64,000 bases of DNA, taken from Oasisia sp. SBJ-2009. Lineage: Eukaryota > Annelida > Polychaeta > Sabellida > Siboglinidae. This document shows positions 21,801-36,800 of this stretch, piece by piece. The stretch covers positions 20,217,404 to 20,281,403 of the forward strand of contig OZ024857.1 of assembly GCA_964017155.1 (NCBI GenBank). The letters are read 5' to 3'. The notes beneath the pieces were generated by a model, which searched no databases, was not told the DNA's origin, and saw only the letters and a program-made list of their open reading frames with translations. Position 1 is the first letter of the stretch; every line of letters starts with the position of its first letter. The position numbers and the translations under genes are program-made.

Positions 21801-24800
21801 CTGTACTTTTTAGGAGGGGCATTTCAACACTCCTACAACACAGTACACGTTCTGTGTGTTATCTGTACTTTTTAGGAGGGGCATTTCAACACTCCTACAA
21901 CACAGTACAAGTTCAGTGTGTTATCTGTACTTTTTAGGAGGGGCATTTCAACACTCCTACAACACAGTACAAGTTCAGTGTGTTATCTGTACTTTTAGGA
22001 GGGGCATTTCAACACTCCTACAGCAAAGTACAAGTTCAGTGTGTTATCTGTCCTTTTTAGGAGGGGCAATTTAACACTCCTACAACAAAGTACAAGTTCA
22101 GTGTGTTATATATACTTTTTAGGAGGGGCATTTCAACACTCCTACAGTTCAGTGTGTTATCTGTACTTCCAGGAGGAGACACAAAACATCATTTAACTAT
22201 TGCCACTGATGGGCAAGATATTTTATATGACACAACATGTTGATGAAAATTAAAATACTATTGGAATATATTGTTACATTTTAATGATTAATTATAATCT
22301 TACTCTCCTTGAATACATTTCGATCAAAAATTTACTCATACCAAATGTTACGTTTTAAACAGCAATTACTTTTCTGATTTAGGTTCCACACTATCTTACA
22401 ATAATTTATGAAGAAACATGTAAACAAGCATCACACTTTGGAATAATAAACTGGCATCAACACAAACCTTGCCGCCATAGTCTTTGTGATGAAATGACTC
22501 TCTCTCAAGTTGTGTTTTTTGTATTCCGAATGTAAGTCCTTGAACTGCCACATTGTGTACAATATCTGCAGCGTAAACAAATCACAGGTCAGTGTAAAGT
22601 CGCAGGTCAGTGTAAACAAATCGCAGGTCACAATGAGTTACACTTGAGTAACTTGACAATTACACATACAACAAAGATCAGAATATTTCACACACAAACA
22701 TTACTTATTTCTGTTGTCAGGAAACTACTATACAGGCCAATGGTTTGCCAGCGTCATAGTAATTATTCAAACCAAAATGAATGACCAATAACTGCATTAG
22801 AAACCTGAGCAGTAGAACATAAGCGAAGCAAACATAAGCTTACCGAAGAAGCAAACTTGACAACTTTTGGTGAGTATCTGCCTTTAGAGTTGGCGATGAA
22901 CACGAGTCTCTCTACTCCTCCTTCTGACAACAGCAACCTGGAGGACAGCAAACAATAATTTAAGATACACAAATGCTGAATAATTCATAAAATGTAGCAT
23001 TAATTTTTATTATTAATACCTTTACCATGTGAACACATCTCAGATATTCTCTCGGATAATATCTTGTCCCATGTGATTTACCATATATAATGAAAAAAGT
23101 GAAGGTGTCCTCGTGTACGCTAGGTGGCAGCACCGAGGTACACCTTCGTCCTCTTATTCAATAATTGTCACATTTCAAAACACATTTTTGTCTAGTATAC
23201 ATAACTTTGTCCTTACAAAAATTTTACTAATGACTAATTTCATTCTGCAACCATGCATAACATTTGCTATAGTTTATCTTGTTAACGACATGAGCTTAAC
23301 ATTCCTGGAAAAATATGAAGACTTACTATTTGAGTGCTTTCATAAAAGGACATGTTAGCAGATGATGACTACTTTTGTTTAGACTTAATTAACACTTTAA
23401 ACAATTATTTACTTCATTAACATCATATTCAAGCAGCAATATCAACAGCAGTATTTGTGATCACAAGCAAGGTTGTCAAAGTAATACACCCTACACAGGG
23501 GCACAACAAAGAAACAATGCTCTTAGGACTTCCCAAAATCCATATTGATCCTGTGAGCTACCGTACATATTTCTGTAGTAACAAGTAAAGACGACGTACG
23601 ATGCAAACTCTGCTGCATTCTTGATGACTTCGTAGAGAGTTGCCTCAATGGCACAGATTGTGTCGTCTGATATGGGGTACTCAGGCTCTCGCCCCTCACA
23701 GGGTAACTTCGTCACCAGCTGCTTCATCGCGTACTTCCCTGAAAATGTACCCACATCAGAGGTTAACTTAAAGGGAGGGGGACGGCTCATCCGCCCAGAA
23801 TTGGCCGAGAAGTAGTTTGTTACAGGAAGTCTGCTGTCCAGAACGTGGGAAAGTTAAACATCAAAGTGTATTGCAGTTAACTCTGCTCGCCTTGGCATTA
23901 TTGCCAATCAATTTTGTTTTGAAACTGGATGTTTTGTTTACCATTTGAACTTGTTGCAGGCCAAAACTTTAACACTGCAAACATTGTTCCGAGCTTAATA
24001 AAGTAACTAAACACAGACTGGCGGGCAATAAACCTTCAACATGCATGTTGTAGTCATAAAAGCATAATACTTTTTTAAATTAAAACCTAGGAGCCCTCCC
24101 TTTAAGCCATTGCTTTACTACAGGGTGGATGTTAATATCAGTCTACTTTTTTCCTGCATGTGACACCACTGATAAAGGTCCAGCTGTCTTTCACGCTATG
24201 GGATAATTTAGACTGTGTATGCTTATGTATAAGTTGCACAGGTTTCTAAATGAAGCTGAGTTACTAACCAGATTCATTGATGTACTTGCACAAGATGTTT
24301 TATTTTTATTTACAAACAATGTGATTGATTGCTACATGATATAAATCAATATGATAGATTGATAGAGTATTATGCTAAACATTATTCAAATTTGAGTAAT
24401 CATTCAACTAAATGGTGACTGGCTGAAATATTTTTTCCGAAGCAAAAGTCAACAAATCAACTCATGGCAAACAAGACCTGGACTCCAAAATGATATTAAA
24501 CTTCCACAAACCAGAAGGAAAGGTACTACCATTTTTAATGAAACTAACTAAACTAACTTAACTAAATTAAGGCTACAATATAGTACGGCGCTGGAGCCAA
24601 ACAGATATCTGGTTAATCGACTCCCTCAAACTCACCGATTAGTTCCTTGTTTCGCTGATCGATGGCGAGGTTGCGTAGAGCAATGGCGGCTGCGTTGACG
24701 ACCCTGTCTGCCTCCAGGTTGAGTAGCTCCACTATGATGGGGAGACCCTTCTCCTTCCGAACTGCCGCGCGAATCTGTTCTGATGGCTGTAAACGACCAC

Positions 24801-27800
24801 AACATGATTAATACTGATTACTTTTATATTGGAAAAAATACTATTTAGTTACTTTAAAATATTTACAGAATATTTTATGAAATATCATATATGGAGACCA
24901 CAATACACTCAATACTGTAGCTATATGTATTTAGTTTTTTGCTAGTACCAAAATAATTGTTTGTATAATTCTTCTATGATATGTTGATTAAGTTTCTTTA
25001 ATGCATTACATTTTTTAGTTTTGTAAAATGCACAGAAAGCTTCATAACACATTGTTAACGTTGGTAGGTCTATGGTAGCAACAATAATCATTACCTAAAC
25101 AAATTGTGAAAAATAAACTTAAAGAGAGGGTGCCAGCTCGTCAGCTGTCTAGAATGTGGGCAAATTAAACACCAAAAAGTATTGCGGTTAACTCTCAGCA
25201 TCATTGCCAGTCAATTTGTTGTTTCAAAACTGGATGTTTTGTTTACCATTTGCATGTACTGCAGGCAGAATCTATCTCAAATAGTACACATTGTTCCGAG
25301 GTTAGTAAAGTAACTAAACTAAAAATTGGCAGGCAGTAAACCTTCAACATGAATAATGTATTTACAAGAAAGTAATATTAAATGAAAACAAATGTAATAG
25401 TGTCACTTTAAATTTGACAGTGGATTCTGTTTACTGAAACAGTTCCACAGAGTCCATATCATCCACTATTTGAGTGACAAGTGGCGACACATGCGTTGAA
25501 ATGATGGAACCAAGGTTACCGGCCAGTGACAAGCGGCCAGGTTCTGGACGGCCCCGACTGCTGCCTCGAGTGTCTCGGGGTTGGTGCAGTCGGACAGCAG
25601 GGGCAGGTAGATGTGGACAACCTCCGGGTACCATAACACCTCCATGTGTTGCCGGGCAGGGTTGTTGTGTAGCATGCTGTTGTGAAGTACAAGTACACTG
25701 ACTGTAGAGCATGTTTCAATGCACTTTATTGTCCTAAGAGAGACATTCGTCATACTATTTGTTTTTTAACCTTTTCTTTTAAAGTTTTATGATTGCATAC
25801 GTTTTATTGTGATGCATGTAGGGGCTTATGAACGGGCTGGTCCTGGAGATATGGTGCTCTAGAAATGCTAGTACTAATAATAAGATAATCTCGTGTACAA
25901 CAAATGAAACATTGTATATATTACATGTGTATTTAAGATTGTCAAAGGAACCGTAGACATCAATATTACTGGTTCAGCATTCTGATCGCCACAGGCACAA
26001 AACTGCTGTACCAAACCCTTTTGAATTTCGTGCACTGGTACCTCCTTCAGGAGGGAAGTACGCAAGGAGCAGGCAGACAGAATCAGCAGCAACAACATGA
26101 GCTTTCACCAAAATTCCATGTTTTATCATTTCGGACAGCACTGGTGTAGGTAAGCCAAAGATCATGGCGGCTATATGTGAAATGTTTAGAATCCTGGCAC
26201 GGTTACTCAGAGAAAGGGCAGATATTCTCTACGTGTCAATACAGAACAATGGAATGTCCGCAAATGCAAACAAATTTGTAAAACTACACAAATACATCCT
26301 TCCAGTTGTTGTGTTTTAAACAGTGTCAGGTAATGACGCTGATACACACAAAAACACTCAGCTTGTCGACAGCTTGTATCTAATCCCATAAATCTGTTAA
26401 ATATTAGTTCCGTAATAAATAGGGAAGAATCCCTACTTTTGATATGACGTATCCTGTTTCCCTTTCTGGCCCTTTCCTGCATCTTTCTTCTTCTTGGGTC
26501 CGAAGCACCCCGTGCTCTCTGAAACAGGAGGTAGCATTGCAATAAACCACTTCCATATTACATCTATTCCATAAGGTAACATATATGTTCTTTTAACTGG
26601 GCTTATAGATATTTACTTCTCATTATTTATATACACACAAGAAGTAGCTCAGAGTGTTGCAGATAACTGCACCAACACATGGAATGTGATTTTAGCATCA
26701 TAAGAACTTCACAAACAAAATCTTGTTCTAAAAATGTTATCAAATATATCACAGATTCAGATTATGGATTCAGATTTTAGAACGTTTCTCTAATTTCTGT
26801 GAAAACTACATTTTATATTAATATACAGCAAAACTGAATGAAACCAGCTGGCATAATTCCAATTAAAAAAAAAGAAGGTTCTAATTCATTACCTCCAGTG
26901 GTGGCTGGCTGTCGACTGGCCTGTTTCCTCTTGCGATGATACTCCGGGTCCTCGACCTCCTGACAGGCGTAACTAAGGTTACGCAGGATACACACGCAGT
27001 TCTCCACCGACTTGTTGTCAATGTCGTTCTTCCCTATGGCCGCCTTCACGATGTGCAAGATCGCCTTGACGAGTCCTTCACATTCTCGCAGTTTCCTCCT
27101 CGCATACTCGCCGTCGGAACTAACGTTCCTGCAAGAGAAGACGACTCGTTCCAGCGATGTCGTGACATGATTCTGGGTGTAATTGTCACTGAGACTGCTT
27201 TAGAAATGGTCTGATTATTGAGGTTGTCTGCTAGCTACCACATCCCGTCACAGGTGATTGTTAGCAGGAGGTTTAGTGAATGAGGTATTGTGTGTGAGCC
27301 TGGCATCAACATTGCCTTTAACCAGCGTGACAAGTTTAATACTGCAGGTACAGTTTTTTAATCTGAAATTTCTGTTTACAATGTGAATATTTAGCGATAA
27401 CAACATTCATCATTTTCTGGTTTACTTAACACATTTGGCAGCCAGTTTAACGTCTTAGTTATTCTACATTACATTCAACAACAAACAAAAAACAGACAGC
27501 CATGTCTTAAAAGTTTTGCTGTTGTACTTGGGAAGGAACTGTTTTGCTCTTGAACTCAGCATATGTGTATATCTGTGTGTGTTAGTTTACATGTGCACAT
27601 ACATGTGTATGTTTTTGCATCCGTGCCTGTGTCACAAAGTCACAATCACCTTGTGATGAATGTACTACTGAGGAGGCATTTGTATTAGTTAAATATTTCT
27701 TTTTTAAAAAGCACTTTCAACAAACTAACAGTTACCAACACATCACCTGCACAGAACTCAACAGTAGCCGTGCGACTAGGACATACCTGAGAACGCCGCT

Positions 27801-30800
27801 GGCATTACGGAAGACCGTTGACCAATAGACAACGTCCTGTGGTTTTATCTCGTCCATCCCCCTGTCCATCCCTGTGTGAGGGATGACCACTGTGTTGACC
27901 AGAACAGTGAGTCCATCGTCAATGATTGGCTTCTTCAGGTCCTGATTGGATAAAACACAACCGGTCAGTTGACACTGGTCAGAACATCTGTCTGTGGTTA
28001 CTTATCTTCTCTGTCTCAATTGGTGTGCAGGGCAGAGACACTATATTGTAAACATACTCAGTAAACGTGCATATTGTTGACTATTTTTAAGTAATCATAC
28101 TTGTGTTCAATTCACTATCACCTGCCCAAGAATGTAAAGTAACAGCAATCAGTTATGTTTCTGAAGTAATCGTAGTTACAATTACAATCATGCAATATTA
28201 TTAGCGACATTTCTTTGCACTAAACAGAGCATATCATCGTATAATTATCGTGATGATACGATAAGTGCAAACAGTTAAGTCAATTCCGTTAAAAATCAGA
28301 TTTGCTAGCATCTGTATAGTAAAGACCAGGAAGCCGTGAAATCATGACTAAATGCAAACTTAATCACAAAAGATTACAGACACATTGCAGCCAACCAGGA
28401 AGACTAGTGAAAAAGCAGATGAAAATGGCAGACCATGTGGTAGAATTGGATTCGGTAAAGCTAGCAAATGTAGTAGAAAAAAACAATATAGATGGACATG
28501 GGGCAAGGCCATAAACCTTGACATGAGGAGTGCCTGACAAACTACTTCTCAAGGGGGGAGTTCAAACATAGAAGAATGGGACCCCGACCTCTGTACATGG
28601 AACAAAGAGGAAGAAAGAGTTTATGTTTACACCACAAATGGATGACTCCTTGGTGACACCTGATGTCTCTACATTGACATACTTCATGAGACCCGTGCAC
28701 TCACCTGGCAGGAGGACAGGTTCCAGAGGATGCCTGTCACCAGCTCTCGGATGTCATTGTCCGTTGACTTCCGCAGTAGACGAACCAGGGCCGCTATCCC
28801 ACCCGCGTTCTTGATTGCTCTCTGCAAAATCACACGGCTCTATGTCAACATATGGCTCAAAGCAAATGTACTCTTTTCTGCTTGACAAATGTCTGGCCAT
28901 GCCCATAAACAATTATATTTATTTTCACCTATAAAAAGTTTAATCTGTGACATAGGGGGGGGGGGGGGGTGGTGGGGTGGTGGTATATGTTCCTAAGTTT
29001 CTATTTATATAATAAAATAATGTTCTAGAACGTTATGTTAGCATGTTCAAATGGTAAACATAACATCCAGGTTTGAAGCAAGTTTAATTCGCAATATTGA
29101 CGAAATGGGCCAACTTGACAGCAATATATTTTTATGTTGATTTTTTTCCAATATTAACCAAAATACACTTTACTCCTAAATCTGGATAAAGGACAGACGC
29201 ACAGAATGCAGGACACAATGAAAAGGATGTATCAATACATGCTTGTGGAAACTATTGATTTTGAGCTTACATTTCCATCATCAAAATTATTGAAATGTTC
29301 TATAAAATTCACCATTTCATAATAACAGTATTTGATAAGTTTTCACTTGATCAACTGAACAACTATCTCCGGCAGTACGTGTCGAATTATTTGTAATCGA
29401 CAGCACAACACCGACATAAATTAAATCAAATTAGCTGCAGAGGCTTCTCATGAGATAGTGAAACTGTGGACATCGTTCGTGGAATGGGGCCAATGTGACC
29501 TGAATAGCAAGGTGACTGCATAACTGGGACCCTTTTCGTTAGTATTACAGAAATGAAAGTAAAAGTGAGAGCCCAGTGCTGCACTTTCAGGTAAGTCAGC
29601 CGTGAGGAGTTGGTCACCTTGTTGTCGTCGTTGGCGCGGCCGTACGAGAGGTTCCTGAGAGCCCCACACGCCGCCCGCTGCACCTCCGGGATCTCATTGT
29701 TGACCAGCTCCACCAGGGCGGGAATACCTCCAAGACTCCTGCACACAGCAGAAGGGGCGTTAGTGCATAGTACTGACATGTGGTTATACTGGAGACATGG
29801 TTAAGTCATGGTTACACAGGAGACATGGTTAAGTCATGGTTACACAGGAGACATGGTTAAGACATGGTTAAGACATGGTTACACTAGAGACATGGTTAAG
29901 CCATGGTTACACAGGAGACACGGTTAAGACATGGTTAAGACATGGTTAAGTCATGGTTACACAGGAGACATGGTTAAGACATGGTTAAGTAATGGTTACA
30001 CAGGAGACATGGTTAAGACATGGTTACACAGGAGACATGGTTAAGACATGTTACACAGGAGACATGGTTAAGACATGTTACACAGGAGACATGGTTAAGT
30101 CATGGTTACACAGGAGACATGGTTAAGACATGGTTACACAGGAGACATGGTTAAGACATGTTACACAGGAGACATGGTTAAGACATGGTTACACAGGAGA
30201 CATGGTTAAGACATGGTTACACAGGAGACATGGTTAAGACATGGTTACACAGGAGACATGGTTAAGACATGGTTACACAGGAGACATGGTTAAGACATGG
30301 TTACACAGGAGACATGGTTAAGACATGTTACACAGGAGACATGGTTAAGACATGGTTACACAGGGGACATGGTTAAGACATGGTTACACAGGGGACATGG
30401 TTAAGACATGGTTACACAGGAGACATGGTTAAGACATGGTTACACAGGAGACATGGTTAAGACATGGTTACACAGGAGACATGGTTAAGACATGGTTACA
30501 CAGGAGACATGGTTAAGACATGTTACACAGGAGACATGGTTAAGACATGGTTACACAGGAGACATGGTTAAGACATGGTTACACAGGAGACATGGTTAAG
30601 ACATGGTTACACAGGAGACATGGTTAAGACATGGTTACACAGGAGACATGGTTAAGACATGGTTACACAGGAGACATGGTTAAGACATGTTACACAGGAG
30701 ACATGGTTAAGACATGGTTACACAGGGGACATGGTTAAGACATGGTTACACAGGGGACATGGTTAAGACATGGTTACACAGGGGACATGGTTAAGACATG

Positions 30801-33800
30801 GTTACACAGGGGACATGGTTAAGACATGGTTACACAGGAGACATGGTTAAGACATGGTTACACAGGAGACATGGTTAAGACATGGTTACACAGGAGACAT
30901 GGTTAAGACATGGTTACACAGGAGACATGGTTAAGACATGGTTACACAGGAGACATGGTTAAGACATGGTTACACAGGAGACATGGTTAAGACATGGTTA
31001 CACAGGAGACATGGTTAAGACATGGTTACACAGGAGACATGGTTAAGACATGGTTACACAGGAGACATGGTTAAGACATGGTTACACAGGAGACATGGTT
31101 AAGACATGGTTACACAGGGGACATGGTTAAGACATGGTTACACAGGAGACATGGTTAAGACATGGTTACACAGGAGACATGGTTAAGACACGGTTACACA
31201 GGAGACATGGTTAAGACACGGTTAAGACATGGTTACACTGGAGACATGTCACTACATAATTACAAGACATCATGGCATATGTTTACATACTGCTATTATT
31301 TTATAAAACTGATGCCTATCTCCGAGTTGAGATTGTCACTTCACTAAAACAAGACCACACATGTTAAATAAATCATCCCAAATCATCATAAATATAAACT
31401 TGCCAGAGACAGTTTTTTTTCATTCAGTACAAATGTCTTTTGTCCCTCATCATACAAAATGGACTCACCCGGTCTTTGCCTTGACGGAATCGTCCATGTA
31501 ACAGAGGTGTTGTAGGTAGGCGGCAGCGTTGGCCTTGATGGCGTTGCTTGGGTGGCTCAAGAACTCTATGACCTCTGTCAGGTCGGGGTTCCGCCATCGC
31601 TGATCTGAGAGACACAACAGGTGGAGTCAGTGATGCTTTACACTGATTTCTATCATAGTTGTTATAGTAGAACCGGTTGCGAGTTGCCTCTTCACGGATG
31701 AATAGTAAAATTATAATCACACATTAGCGTTTGGAGTATATCAGTGATTTAACAAGCATGTAATCACTGAATGGTTTACTTTGTGGCAATGCAGCGCTCA
31801 TTATCATTAGCTAAAAATGGCGGATGGCTTTTGAAAATGAACGAACGAACGAACGAACGAACGAACGAACGAACGAACGAACGAACGAACGAACGAACGA
31901 ACGAACGAACGAACGAACGAACGAACGAACGAACGAACGAACGAACGAACGAACGAACGAACGAACGAACGAACGAACGAACGCTCTTTAGTGCACGTAA
32001 TTTCAGGTGTATCAAAACATATTTAAACAAATGTTTTGTCCTGGCTTAGACGAAATGTGAAAAGTTGCATATCTAGTACTCTGAAACTCTTCAACTTGGT
32101 CTTGTTGCCGTGTACTAAGCTGCTATTGCGGACATGTGGTGGTCATCATACTGGACACTGGTGACCCACCTCGGTTCTGGCTGTCCATGGATGGTGACCG
32201 GCGGATTGAATCCGGGTCGTATCTGTCAGGTGGCGCTCCGAGCAGTGCCGTTTGATGCGGAGGTTCGTCCGGACGATCGGGACGGTACATCTGCGGACTG
32301 GCCTGGTACGGACCAACTGAAAAAAACAGGATGTCAAAACGATGTTTTCAGTTTTTTTCTTCAAATGTAATGATACAATTTCTCAATTCATGATATTTAG
32401 TACGTTTTGTTTCTCCGTATATTATATGTTGGCTGATTTTTATGCCCTTAATCCAAGGTAGCATGTTTATTTGGTACAATTAATTATTATACAATAATTA
32501 ACTATTTATTAACGATCTTTGTGCAAATTACTATGCAAAACCAATACACCCTGTATATTATACATATGTAAGTTAATGCTGTGAACCTCTCACTAAATGG
32601 AGTATCCTTTTAGATAAAAAAATTGCATTTAAGAATCAAAAACCAATGGTGTTGCATATTTTAGTTGTCAACCCTTGGAAAGGAATCAGAATATTGAGGA
32701 TATAAACAAATCTATTGACTACAGATAAAAAGATGTAGTCCATTTCACCGCACAAAAAACCCTCTGATGTTCTCAATATTAATCAAGCACTTTGATTGTT
32801 AATTATTACCTGGCTATTTTCGTGCAATGGCACAGACAATCAATCTTTAAACCACACCATATATGACTAACACCATGTAATGTAAGAATAAATTAGCAAG
32901 AAAGTTTAACACAGTTTAACTGTCTCCTTTCTGTTCACAGAGTAAGACTAAGTTTACTATGATGAGTAAACTGCACTTCACACATGTAGAGTTGTGTTGA
33001 TTCATGACTGCATGCTGGCTTTGACATGATGACAAGCTCATGATTTCAAGGATTTTTTGTTGCAATAGAGCCAGAGGTTTTAATACTGTACTGAAAAATC
33101 ATCAGCTGCATTAACAATTCTGAGAGACAAGTAGCTCACACACCAAGGAGATGTGCTGAAGACTGGCTAAAATACCCTCTTCTCGACTGTGTCTCAACCA
33201 GCTCTCCTTTGTATGGAGGCTGTTTTGCAGTTACTGAGAATATTTTTTTATTAAACTGTGTCGTATCTTTTAAAGTTACATTCTGGGTTACTTTTTAACT
33301 GTTTCTTAAGAACGTGTATATATATATGTTTCACCTTGGCATTCAATTATATTGATAAATTATGCCTTTTCAAAATTACCAGTTTGGCCAGCGGAATAAT
33401 AAATGTCTGCGACACAGTATCAAACAACAACTGTCACGATTTGTCACCTCCGCTGTAAATACGACATGATGGGAAAGAACAGATTGCAATTTTTACAAAC
33501 TGCTTGTTATGTCAGAAAATCACGCTCCAACATCGACAGTTTGTCTGAATGCTTACCTCGTCTGTCACTAGGTGGCGACGCTGTCCGGTCACTGTGGTCA
33601 TCGCCCTGGGGCGCGTACCCAATCGGTGGCTGCTGACTCACCCCATAGGGGTTTTCCGGCATATCCTGGTAGGGCGACGCAAACGGCGCCCCATCCCGTG
33701 GTCCGTCCTGGTACGGCTGGGGAGAATGTTCATACTGGTCCCCCCTGTAGGGGTCAGCACCTACCACTGGAGATTCCCTGTACTGATCATCTGGTGGTGA

Positions 33801-36800
33801 CTCTCGGAACTGATTTCCGTCCGGCTGGTCGCCATAGCGATCGTCACCATACCGATTGTCCGGAGCCCCGTAGGGAGGTTCCTCGGGGGGGATTTCTGGG
33901 TACCTGTGGGGAGAATTCTCGCCTTGATTATCCCTATAGGGGTCGCCACGGTCGTCATAGCGATCGTCCGGTCTAGCGTCGTAGCTATCATCCGGGTATC
34001 GGCGGCTGTCGTCGTAGTTGCCACCACCGGGGGCAGCACTGTCCTGGTACGGGTCGTACCTCGGCGAGTACTGAGGCCGTTGATCGTTGGCGTAGGGGTC
34101 GCCGTGGAAACTGTCCTGCTGCGGGTTGACGGAATTATACTCCTGGTAACTCATGTCTGGGCCAGCAGGTGGCCGGCTCTCGTCAAATCGGTCTCCGTAG
34201 GGGTAGCCACTGCCCTCTTGTGATCGGTCTGGGTACCGAGGATCGTTAGCCATCGAGCCGTTGTAGCCACTTTGGTCAGGATATTCCATACCCCTAGAGA
34301 GGATTCAGAGTAATACTTATTATATACATACATACTTCTACAAGCAGTTCCAATGACTGAAATTTACCAAATAGTTCTAAATAGTTATATTAAACTTTGA
34401 TAGATATTGCCGATTCTATATAGACAAAAATCAGTTTCCCTCAAAAAGTGGATTTACTGTTACCAGGTAGTAGAAATATTATATACAGGGTGATAATGGA
34501 GAAAAATATATGAAAGTGTTTTAGTGCGTTGCTAAAATGTTAAATGGTTAAAGTTAAACAGATGATATCAGTAGGAATGAACAAGTGATGTCTTTAGTTT
34601 GCATAAATGTTAGTTCTGATTAATAGTTAGAGCAGGAAGTCGTACTGCAAAACTAACACCGGTTGATATTCTGTTCACACCATTCAAGCAGCCAGGATTT
34701 TTAAACAGGCAACAAACACTACTAAAGGTACCCAGACTACTAACAACAAATAACATGCAAATAGAATGACACAACAAGGAAACTAGAAAGGTAACTATGC
34801 TACTTATACAGCAAGCAGAAGAAATGACACTGTCACACAGTAGCAGTAGCCTTCCAAGCTCAGTGACTAACCAACAACCCTATTAGACATGCATTACAGG
34901 AAGTTGCTACAAATGCACAAGGGAACCAGTATAGTGTTCGGTTACATTAGAAAGCAGTCGGTGATGGCAGCACTATAAATTAGTAATATATTTGTATGGC
35001 CAAGAGAAAATTAAGAAGCTTTACATAAATAGGCAGTTCAATTCAATCAAAATTTGGAGTTACTTAATAACTGGGTGCTACTATAGCATTTCGTTTTTAA
35101 AAGGAATATTTGTAAAATGCAAATAAAAATCAATTAGACAACAATTTACATAATGTAGTATACTCGGAGATGAAGCATCAGCCAGACTAATATCCTTAAG
35201 ATTGATATAATATACATATATATTCATCTTGTAAAACAAGGATAATTTTGACTAACAAAACAGTCTCAAACAAATAGAGAGCCACCTTCAGTGTACCATG
35301 AAGGTTACCTTTTGCCGTACGACAAGAAACTAAATATATTCATGATTTCACGAGTTAACAAAAAACATCAAGTGTTAGTGCATGAAATGGTTTGGTGATC
35401 ACAATGTAGTGTAGGAAGAGAAACTTTTACAGTGTATAGAATAAATCTTTTTGCAGATCTTAGTGTACCCGAAAGTTTACAATATCCAAATAAATACAGT
35501 CGTTATGATGGTTTCCGTTACCACGAAATACAAACTTGTATATAAAAAGGCTGCATATTTTTTAATAATAATTAAAGCATTTATATAGCGCCATAAAACT
35601 AGGTTACCCTGTTCATAGGCGCTGGCTGTTACAAATCACACAAATAGCATTACAAACAAGTTCAAGATAAAAAATGTGGCATCAACTGTCCACTTAAATG
35701 GTCATTAATAAATAAAGTTATATAAAAAAGCACTATACATTAAATTAAGACAATAAAAAGAGCATAGAATAAAAAAGTAAATAATAAATAATTCTTAAAA
35801 AATCAAGTCAAATCGAGTGGCAACATTAAACGAGAGCCAAAGTTGAGGAATAACAGGCTCATTTGAAGTCATTTATGGAACAGCAGGTATGAGGAATGTG
35901 TTTGTGAGGGGAGGGATCGTGCAGACACACACACACCTATACATCAAGCCGTCCTGGTCATAGGACGGGTCTACGCCAGAACTGTCATGCAAGCGACTCT
36001 GGGAACTGCTATCAGGCACGCCAGACTCAAAATCGTTAAAGGTGAACCTGGTAGGGGTGGGGGCGTCTCTCTGACTGCCCACGGGGGAGTAGCCGTAGTG
36101 GTTGGGGCCCCTCGGAGACTCGTGCTGTGATGTCATCGTCTTCGTAACCGTGGTTACCTAAAATGGAGAGCAGAGTGTGATTTTATTTAAATTGTTAATT
36201 GCATGTCTTGGGTCAGACTATGAAGGTAAATAGAAGATTTTTCATTGGAAAATGTCTAGGTCAGATAAATACACAAATTGCACACAGCAAATGAAACGGA
36301 TGGTTATTGGATAATTTATAGGTCAGACAAATACCTAAGTTGCAAACAGTGAATGAAACAGACAATTTTATTGGATAATTTATAAGTCAGTGACATTCCA
36401 TTCCAAAGTTTCACACAATGAGACCTGACGTTTTCTTAGGAAAGTTTACGGGTAAGTCAAATTCCCATGATGCCAGCTCAGTTTATAACAGGCAAGTGAA
36501 AAACAAAATGGCCGCCTCCAGGGGAAACTCACTGTCTTCTGCGTGACCTGCACGGTGCTGCCACCACTCTGTAGCGAGGGGTTGGGGGAGTGCATGTGAT
36601 TCAGCGCCATGTTGTTATAGCTGCCTCCGAGCTGGCCATTCATCGCAGGGCTTTGCTGATACAGTTGGCCGCTAGGGGGCGCTGTGTATGGTGAGCCAGA
36701 GACGTCGTTGTCGCGTAGATAGTCTGCCGGCTCCTCACTGGAATATGGCAAGTCAACATTAAACATGTGTTAAAGTGTACTAATCTTTTATGATTAAAAA

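Noticed and set aside
31771..32049. NERT-repeat ORF
   Set aside because: Translation of the (GAAC)n microsatellite.
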